Of a stretch of DNA of 60,949 nucleotides, positions 34,888 to 43,221 are shown piece by piece. The number at the start of each line of letters is the position of its first letter. Positions within the stretch are counted from its first letter, which is position 1. Position numbers and translations under genes: made by a program. The stretch spans positions 1-60,949 of the forward strand of contig NZ_CAKKMV010000023.1 of assembly GCF_918697865.1 (NCBI RefSeq), in the 5' to 3' direction. This DNA is from Massilia sp. Bi118 (GTDB lineage Bacteria; Pseudomonadota; Gammaproteobacteria; Burkholderiales; Burkholderiaceae_D). The notes under the pieces were generated by a model. The model saw only the letters and a program-made list of their open reading frames with translations. It was not told the origin of the DNA and searched no databases.

Positions 34888-36331
34888 TCTTGACGAACCG
34901 GGGCGGCAGCACGAGGGCCAGCAGGCCGATGAGGAGCCAGGGCGCGGCGCCGCCGAAGTTGACGACCAGCGGCACGATGTTCAGGCAGCACAGCCAGAGC
35001 AGGAATTTGCCGGATTGCGCGCCCACCGTGGCGCCGGCGCCGGCCGGCTCCAGCGGCGACGGCACCGCCTTGGCGCTGAGGCCGAACCACGCCCGCACCT
35101 GGTCGGCGCTGACCCGCGTCGAACGCGACCAGGTGAATTCCTCGGGGCTCAGCTCGGCCGCCAGCCGGGTCTGGCCCTGCTGGTATTCGGACACGCGCAC
35201 GGTGTCCCCGGCCGCCACCTTCCAGTTGAAAGCGCCGAGCGCCAGCTCGACCGTCGCCGTGTAATCGTATAAATGGGTGTAGGCGGCGCCGTCCAGGCGC
35301 ACCGCCGATGAACCGGCCGCCGCCGGCCAGTCGTCCATCACGTCCGCGCGCCACCAGCCTTCATCCGTCTCGACCAGCCAGGAAAAGCCGGCGCGCGGAT
35401 TGAACAGCAGGTATTCGCTCCATTGGTTGCCCTCGTCGTCGGCGCGCAGCATGGCGCCTAGCACCTGGACCTGGCGGCCGACGATGGTGGCGCTGCTGCC
35501 GAGCGGGATGGTGAAGCGGTGCTGGGCGGCGGCAGCGTCGCCCGCTTTCAGCACCTGCACGGCGGGCGTGGCGGCGTCCAGCTCCGAACGGCAGTTCTGG
35601 CAGATCACGTTGGCGGTCACGCCGGGGATGTAATTGATCGATGTACCGCACTGGGGGCAGGACAGCGACGAGGCCTTGCCGCGGTACTTGCCGGCGCTGG
35701 CCATGATCGCTTCGTCGTCGCGCAGCAGCTGGCAGTCCATCTGCTCGAGGGTGACAGAGCTGCCGCCATACAGCACGGGCTTCTCGCCGTCCGAATAATC
35801 GAGGGTGACGAAGGCACGGCCCTGGCGCAGGTCGGCGACCCGCGCTTCCCAGCCTTCGCCGACCCGGAACGGCAGCTCGCCCTGGCCGCCGATGCAGCGC
35901 GCGACGCGCTTCTCGGCCGCGATGAAAGCACCGGTCTCCAGCTCGACTTCGCGGCCGGGCCGGATCATCTCGAAGGCGGGATAAGACCCTTCCAGCGGCC
36001 GCTCGGTGGTGATCACGTACAGCCCGGACGAGTCGCCCAGCCAGCCGTTGGAACCGTCGTCGAACAGCAGGAACCATTCGTTCCAGATGCCGCTCGCGTA
36101 GCGCAGCTGGATACGGCCGACCACCGTGAACGTGCGGCCGCCAACGCTGCCGGCCGTGCCGATCTGGATCGGCGAATAGTCTTCCAGCACCTCCGACATC
36201 TTGCCGAGGTCACGCACCGAGCCGGCGTCCTTGACCACGGTGGCGCGGCAGAACTCGCACACCGCCATCACGGAAGCGTGCGATTTGAAGGCGAGCGGCG
36301 CGCCGCAGCTTGGGCAAGAAACGGTCTGCAT
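34880..36331 (-). CDS. Zinc-ribbon protein with two DUF4178 domains and C-terminal membrane helix
   Basis: A 483-residue protein with a repeated layout. Zinc ribbon 1 is CPSC..CEFC (residues 6-29), DUF4178 domain 1 spans about 55-190, zinc ribbon 2 is CPQC..CQNC (about 225-247), and DUF4178 domain 2 about 270-400. One or two hydrophobic helices close the protein (about 445-478). DUF4178 proteins usually accompany SPFH, DUF350 and polyamine genes; their biochemical role is unknown. It starts 10 bases after the SPFH gene. I see no enzyme motif. It may be a membrane-bound scaffold. Confidence 0.85.
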   Translation of the reverse strand: MQTVSCPSCGAPLAFKSHASVMAVCEFCRATVVKDAGSVRDLGKMSEVLEDYSPIQIGTAGSVGGRTFTVVGRIQLRYASGIWNEWFLLFDDGSNGWLGDSSGLYVITTERPLEGSYPAFEMIRPGREVELETGAFIAAEKRVARCIGGQGELPFRVGEGWEARVADLRQGRAFVTLDYSDGEKPVLYGGSSVTLEQMDCQLLRDDEAIMASAGKYRGKASSLSCPQCGTSINYIPGVTANVICQNCRSELDAATPAVQVLKAGDAAAAQHRFTIPLGSSATIVGRQVQVLGAMLRADDEGNQWSEYLLFNPRAGFSWLVETDEGWWRADVMDDWPAAAGSSAVRLDGAAYTHLYDYTATVELALGAFNWKVAAGDTVRVSEYQQGQTRLAAELSPEEFTWSRSTRVSADQVRAWFGLSAKAVPSPLEPAGAGATVGAQSGKFLLWLCCLNIVPLVVNFGGAAPWLLIGLLALVLPPRFVKNE

Positions 36332-36341
36332 GCGTCCTGGC

Positions 36342-37379
36342 TTAGCCGATCAGCTTTTTCAGCAGTTCGGCCTTGGTGCCGTCGTAGTCGGCCTGCGAGA
36401 TCAGGCCCTTGTCGAGCAGACCCTTGAGCTTGCCGAGGCGGTCCTCGATCGACTCGCCTGCCGGCGTGGCCGCCGCCGCCGCGGCCGGGCTTGCGGGCGG
36501 CGAGAAAGCCCCGCCCAGGCCCTGGGCCATGGCCTGGCCGACCGCCATCCCGGCGCCCACGCCGGCGCCGATGCCGGCCACGCCGCCCTCGTTCTGCGCT
36601 GCCAGCGGGATGCTGCTGGCGACCTGGAACTGGGTGTAGGTGCCCATCTGGCTTTGCGACAGGGTGCTCTTCATGCCCGCGGAGATCCGTTCGTCCAGCG
36701 CTGCCTGCAGTTCTTCCGGCAGGCTGACGCTGGCGACGTTGAACTCGTCCAGCTCGATGCCGTAGCGCGCGAAGGCATTACCCAGGTCGCGGCGCACCTG
36801 CTGCGCCATCAGCGCCTGGTTGGCGGCCATGTCGAGGAAGGCCACCTGCGAGGAGCCGAGCGAGGTCGCCATCGTCGCCAGCATGATGCCGCGCAGCTGG
36901 TCCTCGACCTGCTCGCGGGTGTAGGCGTCGCGCGTGCCGCTGATCTCGGTGAAGAAGCGGCGCGGGTCCTGCACGCGGTAGGAGAACATGCCGAAGGCGC
37001 GCACGCGGACCATGTCGAAGTCCTTGTCGCGGATCGTGATCGGCTGCGGCGTGCCCCATTTACGGCCGGTCTGCACGCGGGTGCTGAAGAAGTAGACGTC
37101 CGACTTGAACGGGGAATCGAACAGCTTGTCCCAGTTCATCAGGTTGGTGAGAACCGGCAGCGTGCGGGTGTTCAGGGTGAAAGTGCCGGGCGTGAACACG
37201 TCGGCGATCCGGCCTTCGTTGACGAATACCGCCACCTGCGACTCGCGCACCACCAGCTGGGCGCCGTTCTGGATTTCGAAATCCTGCATCGGGAAGCGCC
37301 AGGCGAGCACGCCTTCGCTGTCCTCGTTCCACTGGATGACGTCAATAAACTGCTTTTTGATGAATGAGCCAAGAGACAT
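36342..37379 (-). CDS. SPFH-domain protein with C-terminal SHOCT domain (YdjI-like)
   Basis: A 345-residue protein. The first 230 residues match an SPFH (stomatin/prohibitin-like) domain, opening FIKKQFIDVIQWNEDSEGVL and containing RIADVFTPGTFTLNT. A Gly/Ala-rich linker (about 265-305) leads to a SHOCT oligomerisation domain (EDRLGKLKGLLDKGLISQAD). It has no membrane helix, so it probably assembles on the membrane surface as a ring or cage. AGAGG precedes the ATG. It lies between DUF350 and DUF4178 genes in the same operon. Related SPFH proteins accompany phage-shock and polyamine genes. Confidence 0.9.
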   Translation of the reverse strand: MSLGSFIKKQFIDVIQWNEDSEGVLAWRFPMQDFEIQNGAQLVVRESQVAVFVNEGRIADVFTPGTFTLNTRTLPVLTNLMNWDKLFDSPFKSDVYFFSTRVQTGRKWGTPQPITIRDKDFDMVRVRAFGMFSYRVQDPRRFFTEISGTRDAYTREQVEDQLRGIMLATMATSLGSSQVAFLDMAANQALMAQQVRRDLGNAFARYGIELDEFNVASVSLPEELQAALDERISAGMKSTLSQSQMGTYTQFQVASSIPLAAQNEGGVAGIGAGVGAGMAVGQAMAQGLGGAFSPPASPAAAAAATPAGESIEDRLGKLKGLLDKGLISQADYDGTKAELLKKLIG

Positions 37380-37401
37380 GACAACCTCTTTAGTCAGATG
37401 A

Positions 37402-37436
37402 GGACAGAGCCCAAGCGTATGATTCGGGCCCTGTCC
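37402..37436 (-). other. Hairpin between the DUF350 and SPFH genes
   Basis: On the minus strand GGACAGGGCCC pairs with GGGCTCTGTCC around a 13-base loop, an 11-base stem with one G-U pair. It lies in the 63-base spacer after the DUF350 stop. No T-run follows, so it may be a partial terminator or an RNA-processing site that tunes the amount of downstream mRNA. Confidence 0.5.
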
Positions 37437-37442
37437 CCATGA

Positions 37443-37829
37443 TTAAGATATGCAACCTGCGTTGATGACGCCGATCGACAGCGAGATCGCGCCCAGCAAA
37501 CCGCCGAAGGCGCAGTTGTTGGCTTCGATCTGGTCCTTGGCCATGCGCAGCAGTCGGGTGGCAATGACATACACGAGCAGCTGCACGACCAGGGCGCCGA
37601 AGGCCCAGCCCGCGAACTGGTAATAATCCATGGTGTGCACCAGGCTGGAAGCGATGGTCGCCGAAAAGCCCAGCAGGCTGCCGCCCAGCGACAGCGCGGC
37701 CGCCGCATTCCCCTGGCGGACCAGCAGCACTTCGTCATACGGCGTCACGCGCGTGTACACGACAAAAAATGCCAAAACCAGTGCGACAGCCGTAAAAAGA
37801 TGCAGCAGATAGTTTAGGATGGCGGGCAA
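37443..37829 (-). CDS. DUF350 (YjfL-like) membrane protein
   Basis: A 128-residue membrane protein with four predicted helices; it opens PAILNYLLHLFTAVALVLAF and contains YTRVTPYDEVLLVRQGN, the conserved DUF350 core. The start is chosen as TTG at 37829: GGGAG lies six bases upstream, and the product then begins exactly at the family N-terminus. An ATG further upstream would add a leader not seen in the family. It heads the operon DUF350-SPFH-DUF4178-small protein-speD, and is divergent from the membrane spermidine-synthase gene. Confidence 0.88.
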   Translation of the reverse strand: MPAILNYLLHLFTAVALVLAFFVVYTRVTPYDEVLLVRQGNAAAALSLGGSLLGFSATIASSLVHTMDYYQFAGWAFGALVVQLLVYVIATRLLRMAKDQIEANNCAFGGLLGAISLSIGVINAGCIS

Positions 37830-37887
37830 ACTATTCTCCCAAGAAATAGTCAAAGAGACAAAAAGCATCTTAGCGCAAAGAGCAGTA

Positions 37888-39399
37888 ATGACCAAAAAAA
37901 TTCTGATCCTGTCGGTATTCGTTGTCGCTTCTTGCGGCCTGGCCTATGAACTGATTGCCGGCGCCCTGTCGAGCTACCTGCTGGGCGACTCCATTCTTCA
38001 GTTTTCGACCATTATCGGCTGCTATCTGTTCGCGATGGGCGTCGGCGCCCACTTTTCGAAGTACGTCAAGGACGAGGCCGTGCTGGAGCGCTTCATCGAC
38101 ATCGAGCTGGCCGTCGGCCTGATCGGCGGCGTGTCGGCGGCCCTGCTGTTCATGACTTTCTCATGGATGAGCGCCCCCTTCCGTACCCTGCTCTACGTGC
38201 TGGTGTTCCTGATCGGGATGCTGGTCGGGATGGAAGTGCCGCTGGTGATGCGCGCCCTGAACGCGCGCCAGACCGAGTTCTCGGAACTGGTGAGCCGGGT
38301 GCTGACCTTCGACTACCTGGGCGCGCTGGCCGTGTCCCTGCTGTTCCCGCTGGTGCTGGCGCCGCAACTGGGCCTGGTGCGCACCGGCTTCCTGTTCGGG
38401 ATGCTGAATATCGGCGTGGCCTGCTGGACCCTGCATACCTTCCGCAGGGAGCTGACGAATGTGCTGGGCCGCGCGCTGCGCGCCGGCGCCGTGCTGTTCG
38501 TGCTGGCGCTGGGCTTCGGCCTGTCCGAGCGCATGGTCGCCTGGGGCGAGCACGGCCTGTTCGGCGACGAAGTCGTCTACTCCACCAGCACGCCCTACCA
38601 GCGCCTGGTGATCACGCGCTGGAAAGACGACCTGCGCCTCTACATCAACGGCAACCTGCAATTCTCCTCGCGCGACGAATACCGCTACCACGAGGCGCTG
38701 GTGCACCCGGCGCTGGCCAGCCTGCCGTGGGCGCGCAGCGTGCTGGTGCTGGGCGGCGGCGACGGCCTGGCCCTGCGCGAGATCCTGCGCTACCCGAACA
38801 TCAAACAGGTCACCCTGGTCGACCTCGACCCCGCCATGACGCGCGCCTTCACCACGCGCCCGGAACTGGCGGCGCTGAACAGGCATTCCTTCTCCGACCC
38901 ACGCGTCAAGGTGGTCAACGCCGATGCCGCCATCTGGCTGCAGCACGCCGACGCCATGTTCGACGCCGCCATCGTCGACTTCCCGGATCCGTCCAGCTTC
39001 GCCCTCGGCAAGCTGTACTCGGTGCCCTTCTACGGCATGCTGAAGAAGCATGTGGCGGAGAACGGCCTGATCGTCGTGCAGTCGACCTCGCCCTTCTTCG
39101 CCCCGCACGCCTACTGGACCATCGATGCCACCCTGCGCGAGGTCGGCCTGCACACCCGGCCCTACCACGCCTATGTTCCTTCTTTCGGCGAATGGGGCTT
39201 CATTCTCGCATCAAAGCGCGAGGGCTACACGCCGCCCGCCAGCTATGGGCTGCCGATGCGCTTCCTCAACGCCGACACCACGCGCGAGATGTTCGCCTTC
39301 CCGCCCGACATGCAGCGCCAGAGCATGGCGCCGAACCGCCTGAATACCCAGTCGCTGGTGCGCGAGTTCGAGCACGACTGGCGTAACGTGATCCGCTGA
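37888..39399 (+). CDS. Membrane-bound spermidine-synthase-like aminopropyltransferase
   Basis: A 503-residue protein. About seven membrane helices (residues 5-230) precede a C-terminal aminopropyltransferase domain with VLGGGDG (residues about 287-293), YHEALVHPAL before it, VDLDP, and the catalytic-Asp region IVDFPDPSS (about 363-371). It should transfer an aminopropyl group from decarboxylated SAM to a polyamine or to another amine near the membrane. Start chosen at 37888 because the first helix follows at once. It is divergent from the DUF350 operon that supplies SpeD, and the next gene overlaps its stop by one base. Confidence 0.9.
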   Translation: MTKKILILSVFVVASCGLAYELIAGALSSYLLGDSILQFSTIIGCYLFAMGVGAHFSKYVKDEAVLERFIDIELAVGLIGGVSAALLFMTFSWMSAPFRTLLYVLVFLIGMLVGMEVPLVMRALNARQTEFSELVSRVLTFDYLGALAVSLLFPLVLAPQLGLVRTGFLFGMLNIGVACWTLHTFRRELTNVLGRALRAGAVLFVLALGFGLSERMVAWGEHGLFGDEVVYSTSTPYQRLVITRWKDDLRLYINGNLQFSSRDEYRYHEALVHPALASLPWARSVLVLGGGDGLALREILRYPNIKQVTLVDLDPAMTRAFTTRPELAALNRHSFSDPRVKVVNADAAIWLQHADAMFDAAIVDFPDPSSFALGKLYSVPFYGMLKKHVAENGLIVVQSTSPFFAPHAYWTIDATLREVGLHTRPYHAYVPSFGEWGFILASKREGYTPPASYGLPMRFLNADTTREMFAFPPDMQRQSMAPNRLNTQSLVREFEHDWRNVIR

Positions 39400-41018
39400 T
39401 GGACCGCCGCAGCTTCATCCGCACCGCCGGCGCCGCCGGGCTGGCCGCCGGCGCCAGCGCCCTCGGCTTCGCGCGCTGGCAGGAGATTCCTTCGAGCCTG
39501 AACTACGTCGGCCGCGCCGAAGGCCACTACCTGCGCGACCGCCACGCCGTGCCGCCGCCCTCGCAAGTCATCGAGACCGATGTCGCCATCCTCGGTTCCG
39601 GCATCGCCGGCCTGTCCGCGGCCTGGAAACTGGCGCGTGAAGGCCATCACGATTTCCTGATGGTCGACGGCCCGCAACCGGACGGCAATGCGGCCGGTGG
39701 GCACTTCGGTGACCTGGCCTACCCGACCGGCGCCCACTACCTGCCGCTGCCTTCGCCCGAATCGACCCATGTGCGCGAAATCCTGGCCGACCTCGGCATC
39801 ATCCAGCGCGATCCCTTTGCCGAGCAGCCGACCTACGACGAGCGCTTCATCCTGCACGGACCGGAAGAACGCCTGCTGTTCAATGGCGCCTGGCAGGACG
39901 GCTTTCTGCCGACCGAGGGTGTCCCGGCCTGGGAACTGCTTGAACACCGCCGCTTCTTCGCCGAGGTCGAGCGCCTGCGGCTACTCCGCGGCACGGACGG
40001 GCGGCGCATCTTCGTGTTCCCGACCGTGATGTCGTCCGAAGACCCGGAATGGCGCCGGCTCGACGCCATCACCCTGAAGCAGTGGCTGGAGCGCGAAGGC
40101 TACCGCGCGCCGACCCTGCACTGGTACCTGAACTACTGCTGCCGCGACGACTACGGCACCCGCTACGACAAGGTTTCGGCCTGGGCCGGCCTGCACTACT
40201 ACTGCAGCCGCTGGGGCAAGGCCGCGAATGCCGGCAACGGCGCCTGGCTGACCTGGCCGGGAGGCCTGGCGCCGCTGGCCACAGCGATGGCGGAGCGCTC
40301 CGGTGTGAAGCGCCATACCGGCACCGTGGTAAAGCTCAGGCGCAATGGCGACAAGGTCGAGGCGCTGTGCTTCACGTTGAAGAACGGCGTGGCGCGCAGC
40401 TACCTGGTGCGGGCGCGCAAGGCCATCGTCGCGATGCCGCTCTACGTCGCGTCCCGCGTGGTCGAGGGAATAGGCGAACTGGGCTTCGACGCCCGCCGCG
40501 ATACGCCCGCCTACGCGCCCTGGATCGTCGCCAACTTCCTGATGAAGGATTTTCCGCGCGAGCTGCCGCATGCGCCGCTGTCCTGGGACAACGTGGTCTA
40601 CCAGGAACCGGGCCTGGGCTATGTGGTGTCGACCCACCAGGATATCCGCGTTGCGCCGCCGGAAAAGACCGTGTTCTCGGCCTACCTGGCGCTGTCCGAC
40701 CGCACGCCCGACGCAGCGCGCAAATGGATGATGAAGGCGAGCCCGGACGAACTGGTCGAAGCCGCCGGCCGCGACCTGAAGACGGCCTATGGCTGGACCT
40801 TCGCGCCCTGCGTCGAGCGGGTCGAGATCACCCTGCGCGGCCATGCGATGGCAGCGCCGCTGCCCGGCTTTCGCAGCAATGCCGGCGCGCGCGCCCTGCG
40901 CGAGGCGGATGGCCCCATCCTGTTCGCGCATGCCGACCTGTCGGGCTTCTCGGTGTTCGAGGAAGCCGCCTGGTGGGGCATCCTCGCGGCCGGCCGGGCG
41001 CTGGGCGGTGCGGCCTAG
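39399..41018 (+). CDS. Tat-exported FAD-dependent amine-oxidase-like protein
   Basis: A 539-residue protein with a twin-arginine signal (DRRSFIRTAGAAGLAAGASA). The Rossmann dinucleotide motif is AILGSGIAGLSAAW near residue 63, and the C-terminal GPILFAHADLSGFSVFEEA segment is the FAD-binding end typical of the flavin amine oxidase family. It would fold in the cytoplasm with FAD and be exported. Coupled to the aminopropyltransferase by a TGATG overlap, it probably oxidises a polyamine or another amine at the periplasmic side; the substrate is inferred from context. Confidence 0.88.
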   Translation: MDRRSFIRTAGAAGLAAGASALGFARWQEIPSSLNYVGRAEGHYLRDRHAVPPPSQVIETDVAILGSGIAGLSAAWKLAREGHHDFLMVDGPQPDGNAAGGHFGDLAYPTGAHYLPLPSPESTHVREILADLGIIQRDPFAEQPTYDERFILHGPEERLLFNGAWQDGFLPTEGVPAWELLEHRRFFAEVERLRLLRGTDGRRIFVFPTVMSSEDPEWRRLDAITLKQWLEREGYRAPTLHWYLNYCCRDDYGTRYDKVSAWAGLHYYCSRWGKAANAGNGAWLTWPGGLAPLATAMAERSGVKRHTGTVVKLRRNGDKVEALCFTLKNGVARSYLVRARKAIVAMPLYVASRVVEGIGELGFDARRDTPAYAPWIVANFLMKDFPRELPHAPLSWDNVVYQEPGLGYVVSTHQDIRVAPPEKTVFSAYLALSDRTPDAARKWMMKASPDELVEAAGRDLKTAYGWTFAPCVERVEITLRGHAMAAPLPGFRSNAGARALREADGPILFAHADLSGFSVFEEAAWWGILAAGRALGGAA

Positions 41019-41024
41019 CCGCGC

Positions 41025-41408
41025 TCAGCTTCTGTCCACGATCTTCGTGATGCCGCCCGCGCCGAAGTTGAATTCGGAGCGTCCCGTCATTTCGAGCAGG
41101 GTCCCGGCCGGCGGGCCGTCCGGCACGTCGGCCGCAAGCCGGCCGCGCCAGGCGATGTCCGCCACCACGGTATCGCCGTCCAGCGCCAGGTCCGTCACCC
41201 GCTGCTCGCGTTCCGAGAACATGCCCTTCGATTGCTCCGCCAGCGCGCGGAAGGCGTCGATGCCGCTGGTCTCCGCGGTCAGCTGGCCGCCAGAAAAATT
41301 CTCGAAGCGGACCGCCGGGTCGAGCTGGGCCAGCATGGCCTCGATGTCGAACGCATTGTAGGCCGCCAGGTAGCGCGCGATCAGGTCCTTCCGCCTTTCG
41401 TCGATCAT
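41025..41408 (-). CDS. NTF2-like (SnoaL) family protein
   Basis: A 127-residue single-domain protein of the NTF2-like/SnoaL fold: IARYLAAYNAFDIEAMLAQL, VRFENFSGG, and a beta-rich half ending FNFGAGGITKIVD. Members are small cone-shaped enzymes or binding proteins; no catalytic residues can be assigned. A GGGAGGAGG ribosome site lies before the ATG. It follows the PP2C gene on the same strand at 13 bases, so the two are probably co-transcribed, and it is convergent with the FAD gene. Confidence 0.85.
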   Translation of the reverse strand: MIDERRKDLIARYLAAYNAFDIEAMLAQLDPAVRFENFSGGQLTAETSGIDAFRALAEQSKGMFSEREQRVTDLALDGDTVVADIAWRGRLAADVPDGPPAGTLLEMTGRSEFNFGAGGITKIVDRS

Positions 41409-41421
41409 GGGTCCTCCTCCC

Positions 41422-42276
41422 TTAAAACTGCCACATCACGGCCGAGGCATCGTCGGCCTGTTTGACGGCCAGGCCGGCGCCGCCGGATGCCTGCTCGTGC
41501 GCCCGTAATTCGGCCAGCAGCGGCGCCAGGCCGCGCTCCGCGCAAGCCTGCAGCAGGCTGGCGTCGGTGTAGAGGCCATAGGCATCCACCAGCCGGTAAA
41601 AACCATCGGTCATCACCAGCAGCGTCGCGCCCTGTCCGGCACGCGCCGCGTAACGGCGCGCGCCGAACGGCCCGGCCGGCGCCAGGCACAGGCTTTGCGG
41701 CGGCAAGGCCGTGTTCTGCTCCTCGCGGCGGCGCCTGAGCATGGGCAGCAGGCGCTCGCGCCGCACAGCCGGATCGTGTATGCCTTCGCGCACCAGCGCG
41801 GCGATGGCGTCCCGCACCACGGCTTCCTGCGGATTGGTCCACGGGTCCAGGTCCTGCACGCTGCCGTCGGTACGGCGCAGCAGGGCCTTGCAGTCGCCCA
41901 GGCAGTACACGATCAGCTCCGACGCGGCGCCCAGCGGCATGATGCGCACCCAGGTCATGGCCGCGATCGGCCAGGCATGCACCGGCACGGCCAGGCCGGC
42001 GGTGCGGTCCTCGAATTCGGCGCGCACCGCATCCACCGCGCTGCGCACCGCCTGCTCCTGCGATGCGCGCGCCGCCAGCGAGCGGCCGAAGGCGGCGCTG
42101 AAACGCCGCACGAACCAGGCGACGTCGCCGTCCTCACTGCCTATGTAATCCTGCTGCGCCACCGAACTGGCGCCGTCCAGCACCACGATGTCCGCCAGGC
42201 CGCCCTGCTCGAATACCACTGCATGATCCTCGTTGGCGTGCCCTGCGGCGGCCGAGGACACTGATGTCCAACTCAT
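41422..42276 (-). CDS. PP2C-type serine/threonine phosphatase
   Basis: A 284-residue PP2C-family phosphatase. Metal-binding aspartates are visible in NEDHAVV (residues 15-21), VVLDGASS (about 31-38), the GDCKALLRR segment (usually GDSRA), TDGFYRLVD (about 219-227) and QADDASAV at the C-terminus. All the expected Asp positions are kept. It has no sensor domain. Such phosphatases reverse Ser/Thr phosphorylation; no kinase gene is nearby. It lies next to the polyamine-membrane locus, which may or may not be meaningful. Confidence 0.88.
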   Translation of the reverse strand: MSWTSVSSAAAGHANEDHAVVFEQGGLADIVVLDGASSVAQQDYIGSEDGDVAWFVRRFSAAFGRSLAARASQEQAVRSAVDAVRAEFEDRTAGLAVPVHAWPIAAMTWVRIMPLGAASELIVYCLGDCKALLRRTDGSVQDLDPWTNPQEAVVRDAIAALVREGIHDPAVRRERLLPMLRRRREEQNTALPPQSLCLAPAGPFGARRYAARAGQGATLLVMTDGFYRLVDAYGLYTDASLLQACAERGLAPLLAELRAHEQASGGAGLAVKQADDASAVMWQF

Positions 42277-42297
42277 TCCACTATCACTCCAGAAACC

Positions 42298-42319
42298 ATT
42301 GCCTTAATAATAGGGCAAT
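42298..42319 (-). promoter_or_regulatory. Inverted repeat overlapping the PP2C -10 box
   Basis: ATTGCC-N10-GGCAAT surrounds a TATTAT -10-like box (42307-42312 on the minus strand), just upstream of the PP2C gene. A TTAACA hexamer further up could be a -35, at a longer 19-base spacing. The arrangement is typical of a repressor site covering a promoter, but no binder is known. Confidence 0.4.
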
Positions 42320-42333
42320 TTCCATCTGGAATG

Positions 42334-42744
42334 TTAAAGGACGGTCAGAACCACCCGGCGACGGTGCGGCGCAGTCCGGTGCTCCCACAGGTAGATGCCC
42401 TGCCAGGTGCCCAGCAGCAGGCGTCCGCCGCCGACAGGCACGCTCAGGGAAGTGGCCGTCAGCATGCTGCGCGCATGTGCCGCCATGTCGTCCGGGCCTT
42501 CGGCATCGTGGCGGTAGGCGGGGGAGCCGTCCGGCGCCAGGCGCGCCATGATGGTCTCGAGGTCGCGCCGCACGTCGGGGTCGGCGTTTTCGGTGATGGT
42601 CAGCGAGCAGCTGGTGTGCTGCACGAACAGGTGGGCCAGGCCGACGCGCAGCCCGGACGCGGCCACCGCATCGGCGACGGCGTCCGTGATGTCCGTGGTG
42701 CCGCGCCCGGCAGTCTTGAATTCGAGGATGGTCTGGTAAGTCAT
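42334..42744 (-). CDS. yjbQ: YjbQ family protein (UPF0047)
   Basis: A 136-residue YjbQ/UPF0047 protein. The family motif HTSCSLTITENADPDVRRDL (about residues 43-62) is complete, and the C-terminal GTWQGIYLWEHR matches too. In E. coli YjbQ has been linked to a thiamine-phosphate synthase-like activity, but its main role is unclear. The ATG at 42744 is followed directly by the conserved first strand. Confidence 0.93.
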   Translation of the reverse strand: MTYQTILEFKTAGRGTTDITDAVADAVAASGLRVGLAHLFVQHTSCSLTITENADPDVRRDLETIMARLAPDGSPAYRHDAEGPDDMAAHARSMLTATSLSVPVGGGRLLLGTWQGIYLWEHRTAPHRRRVVLTVL

Positions 42745-42810
42745 GGCGTCTCAGCTTATCATCGGCGCGACGCCGCCGCCAACGCGGCCTTCCCCGCCCG
42801 GAGCCATGCC

Positions 42811-43203
42811 ATGCACATGATGCTGACGCAGTCGCTGTTCGCCGCCGCCCTGCTGGCTGGGCCGGGATCTCCCGCGCCCGCTGCGCCGGCGCCCGCCACC
42901 GTGGTGGCGATCCGCTACGATCTCGACGAGATGTCGGCCGAGCGCATCCAGGAAGCCGTGGCCGAACCGCTGGCACGCAGCCTGCGCGACGTCGCGCGCG
43001 TGAAAAACATGGTCACCACGGCGACGCACCGCCTGGCCGAAGCGGAACTGGTTTTCGAAGACGGCGCCACCGAGGCCGATCTTGCCGATATCGTCTACCG
43101 GCTCGACCGCCTGCGCCTCGACGCCGGCATCGCCGTCGAGGGCCGCTCGGTGGCGCTGAAGCCCTGTCGGCTTGCATGCGAAGACATTAGCGCCTCACGG
43201 TGA
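42811..43203 (+). CDS. Small secreted protein resembling an RND-pump porter subdomain
   Basis: A 130-residue protein. A signal-peptide-like start (MHMMLTQSLFAAALLAG) and an Ala/Pro-rich linker lead to one domain of about 75 residues: VVAIRYDLDEMSAERIQEAV, AEPLARSLRDVARVKNM, then AELVFEDGATEADLADIVYR. The strand-helix-strand-helix order and wording closely resemble the PN1-type porter subdomain found near the start of AcrB/HAE1 RND pumps. Here it stands alone, exported, without any membrane helices of a pump. Function unknown; it could be a decoy or an adaptor. Start taken at the first of three close ATGs. Confidence 0.65.
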   Translation: MHMMLTQSLFAAALLAGPGSPAPAAPAPATVVAIRYDLDEMSAERIQEAVAEPLARSLRDVARVKNMVTTATHRLAEAELVFEDGATEADLADIVYRLDRLRLDAGIAVEGRSVALKPCRLACEDISASR

Positions 43204-43221
43204 CCGGGCTAATCTGACGCG

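Noticed and set aside
37846..37895. ATG starts upstream of the DUF350 gene
   Set aside because: They add about 20 residues not seen in the DUF350 family and run into the divergent gene's leader. The TTG has a better ribosome site.
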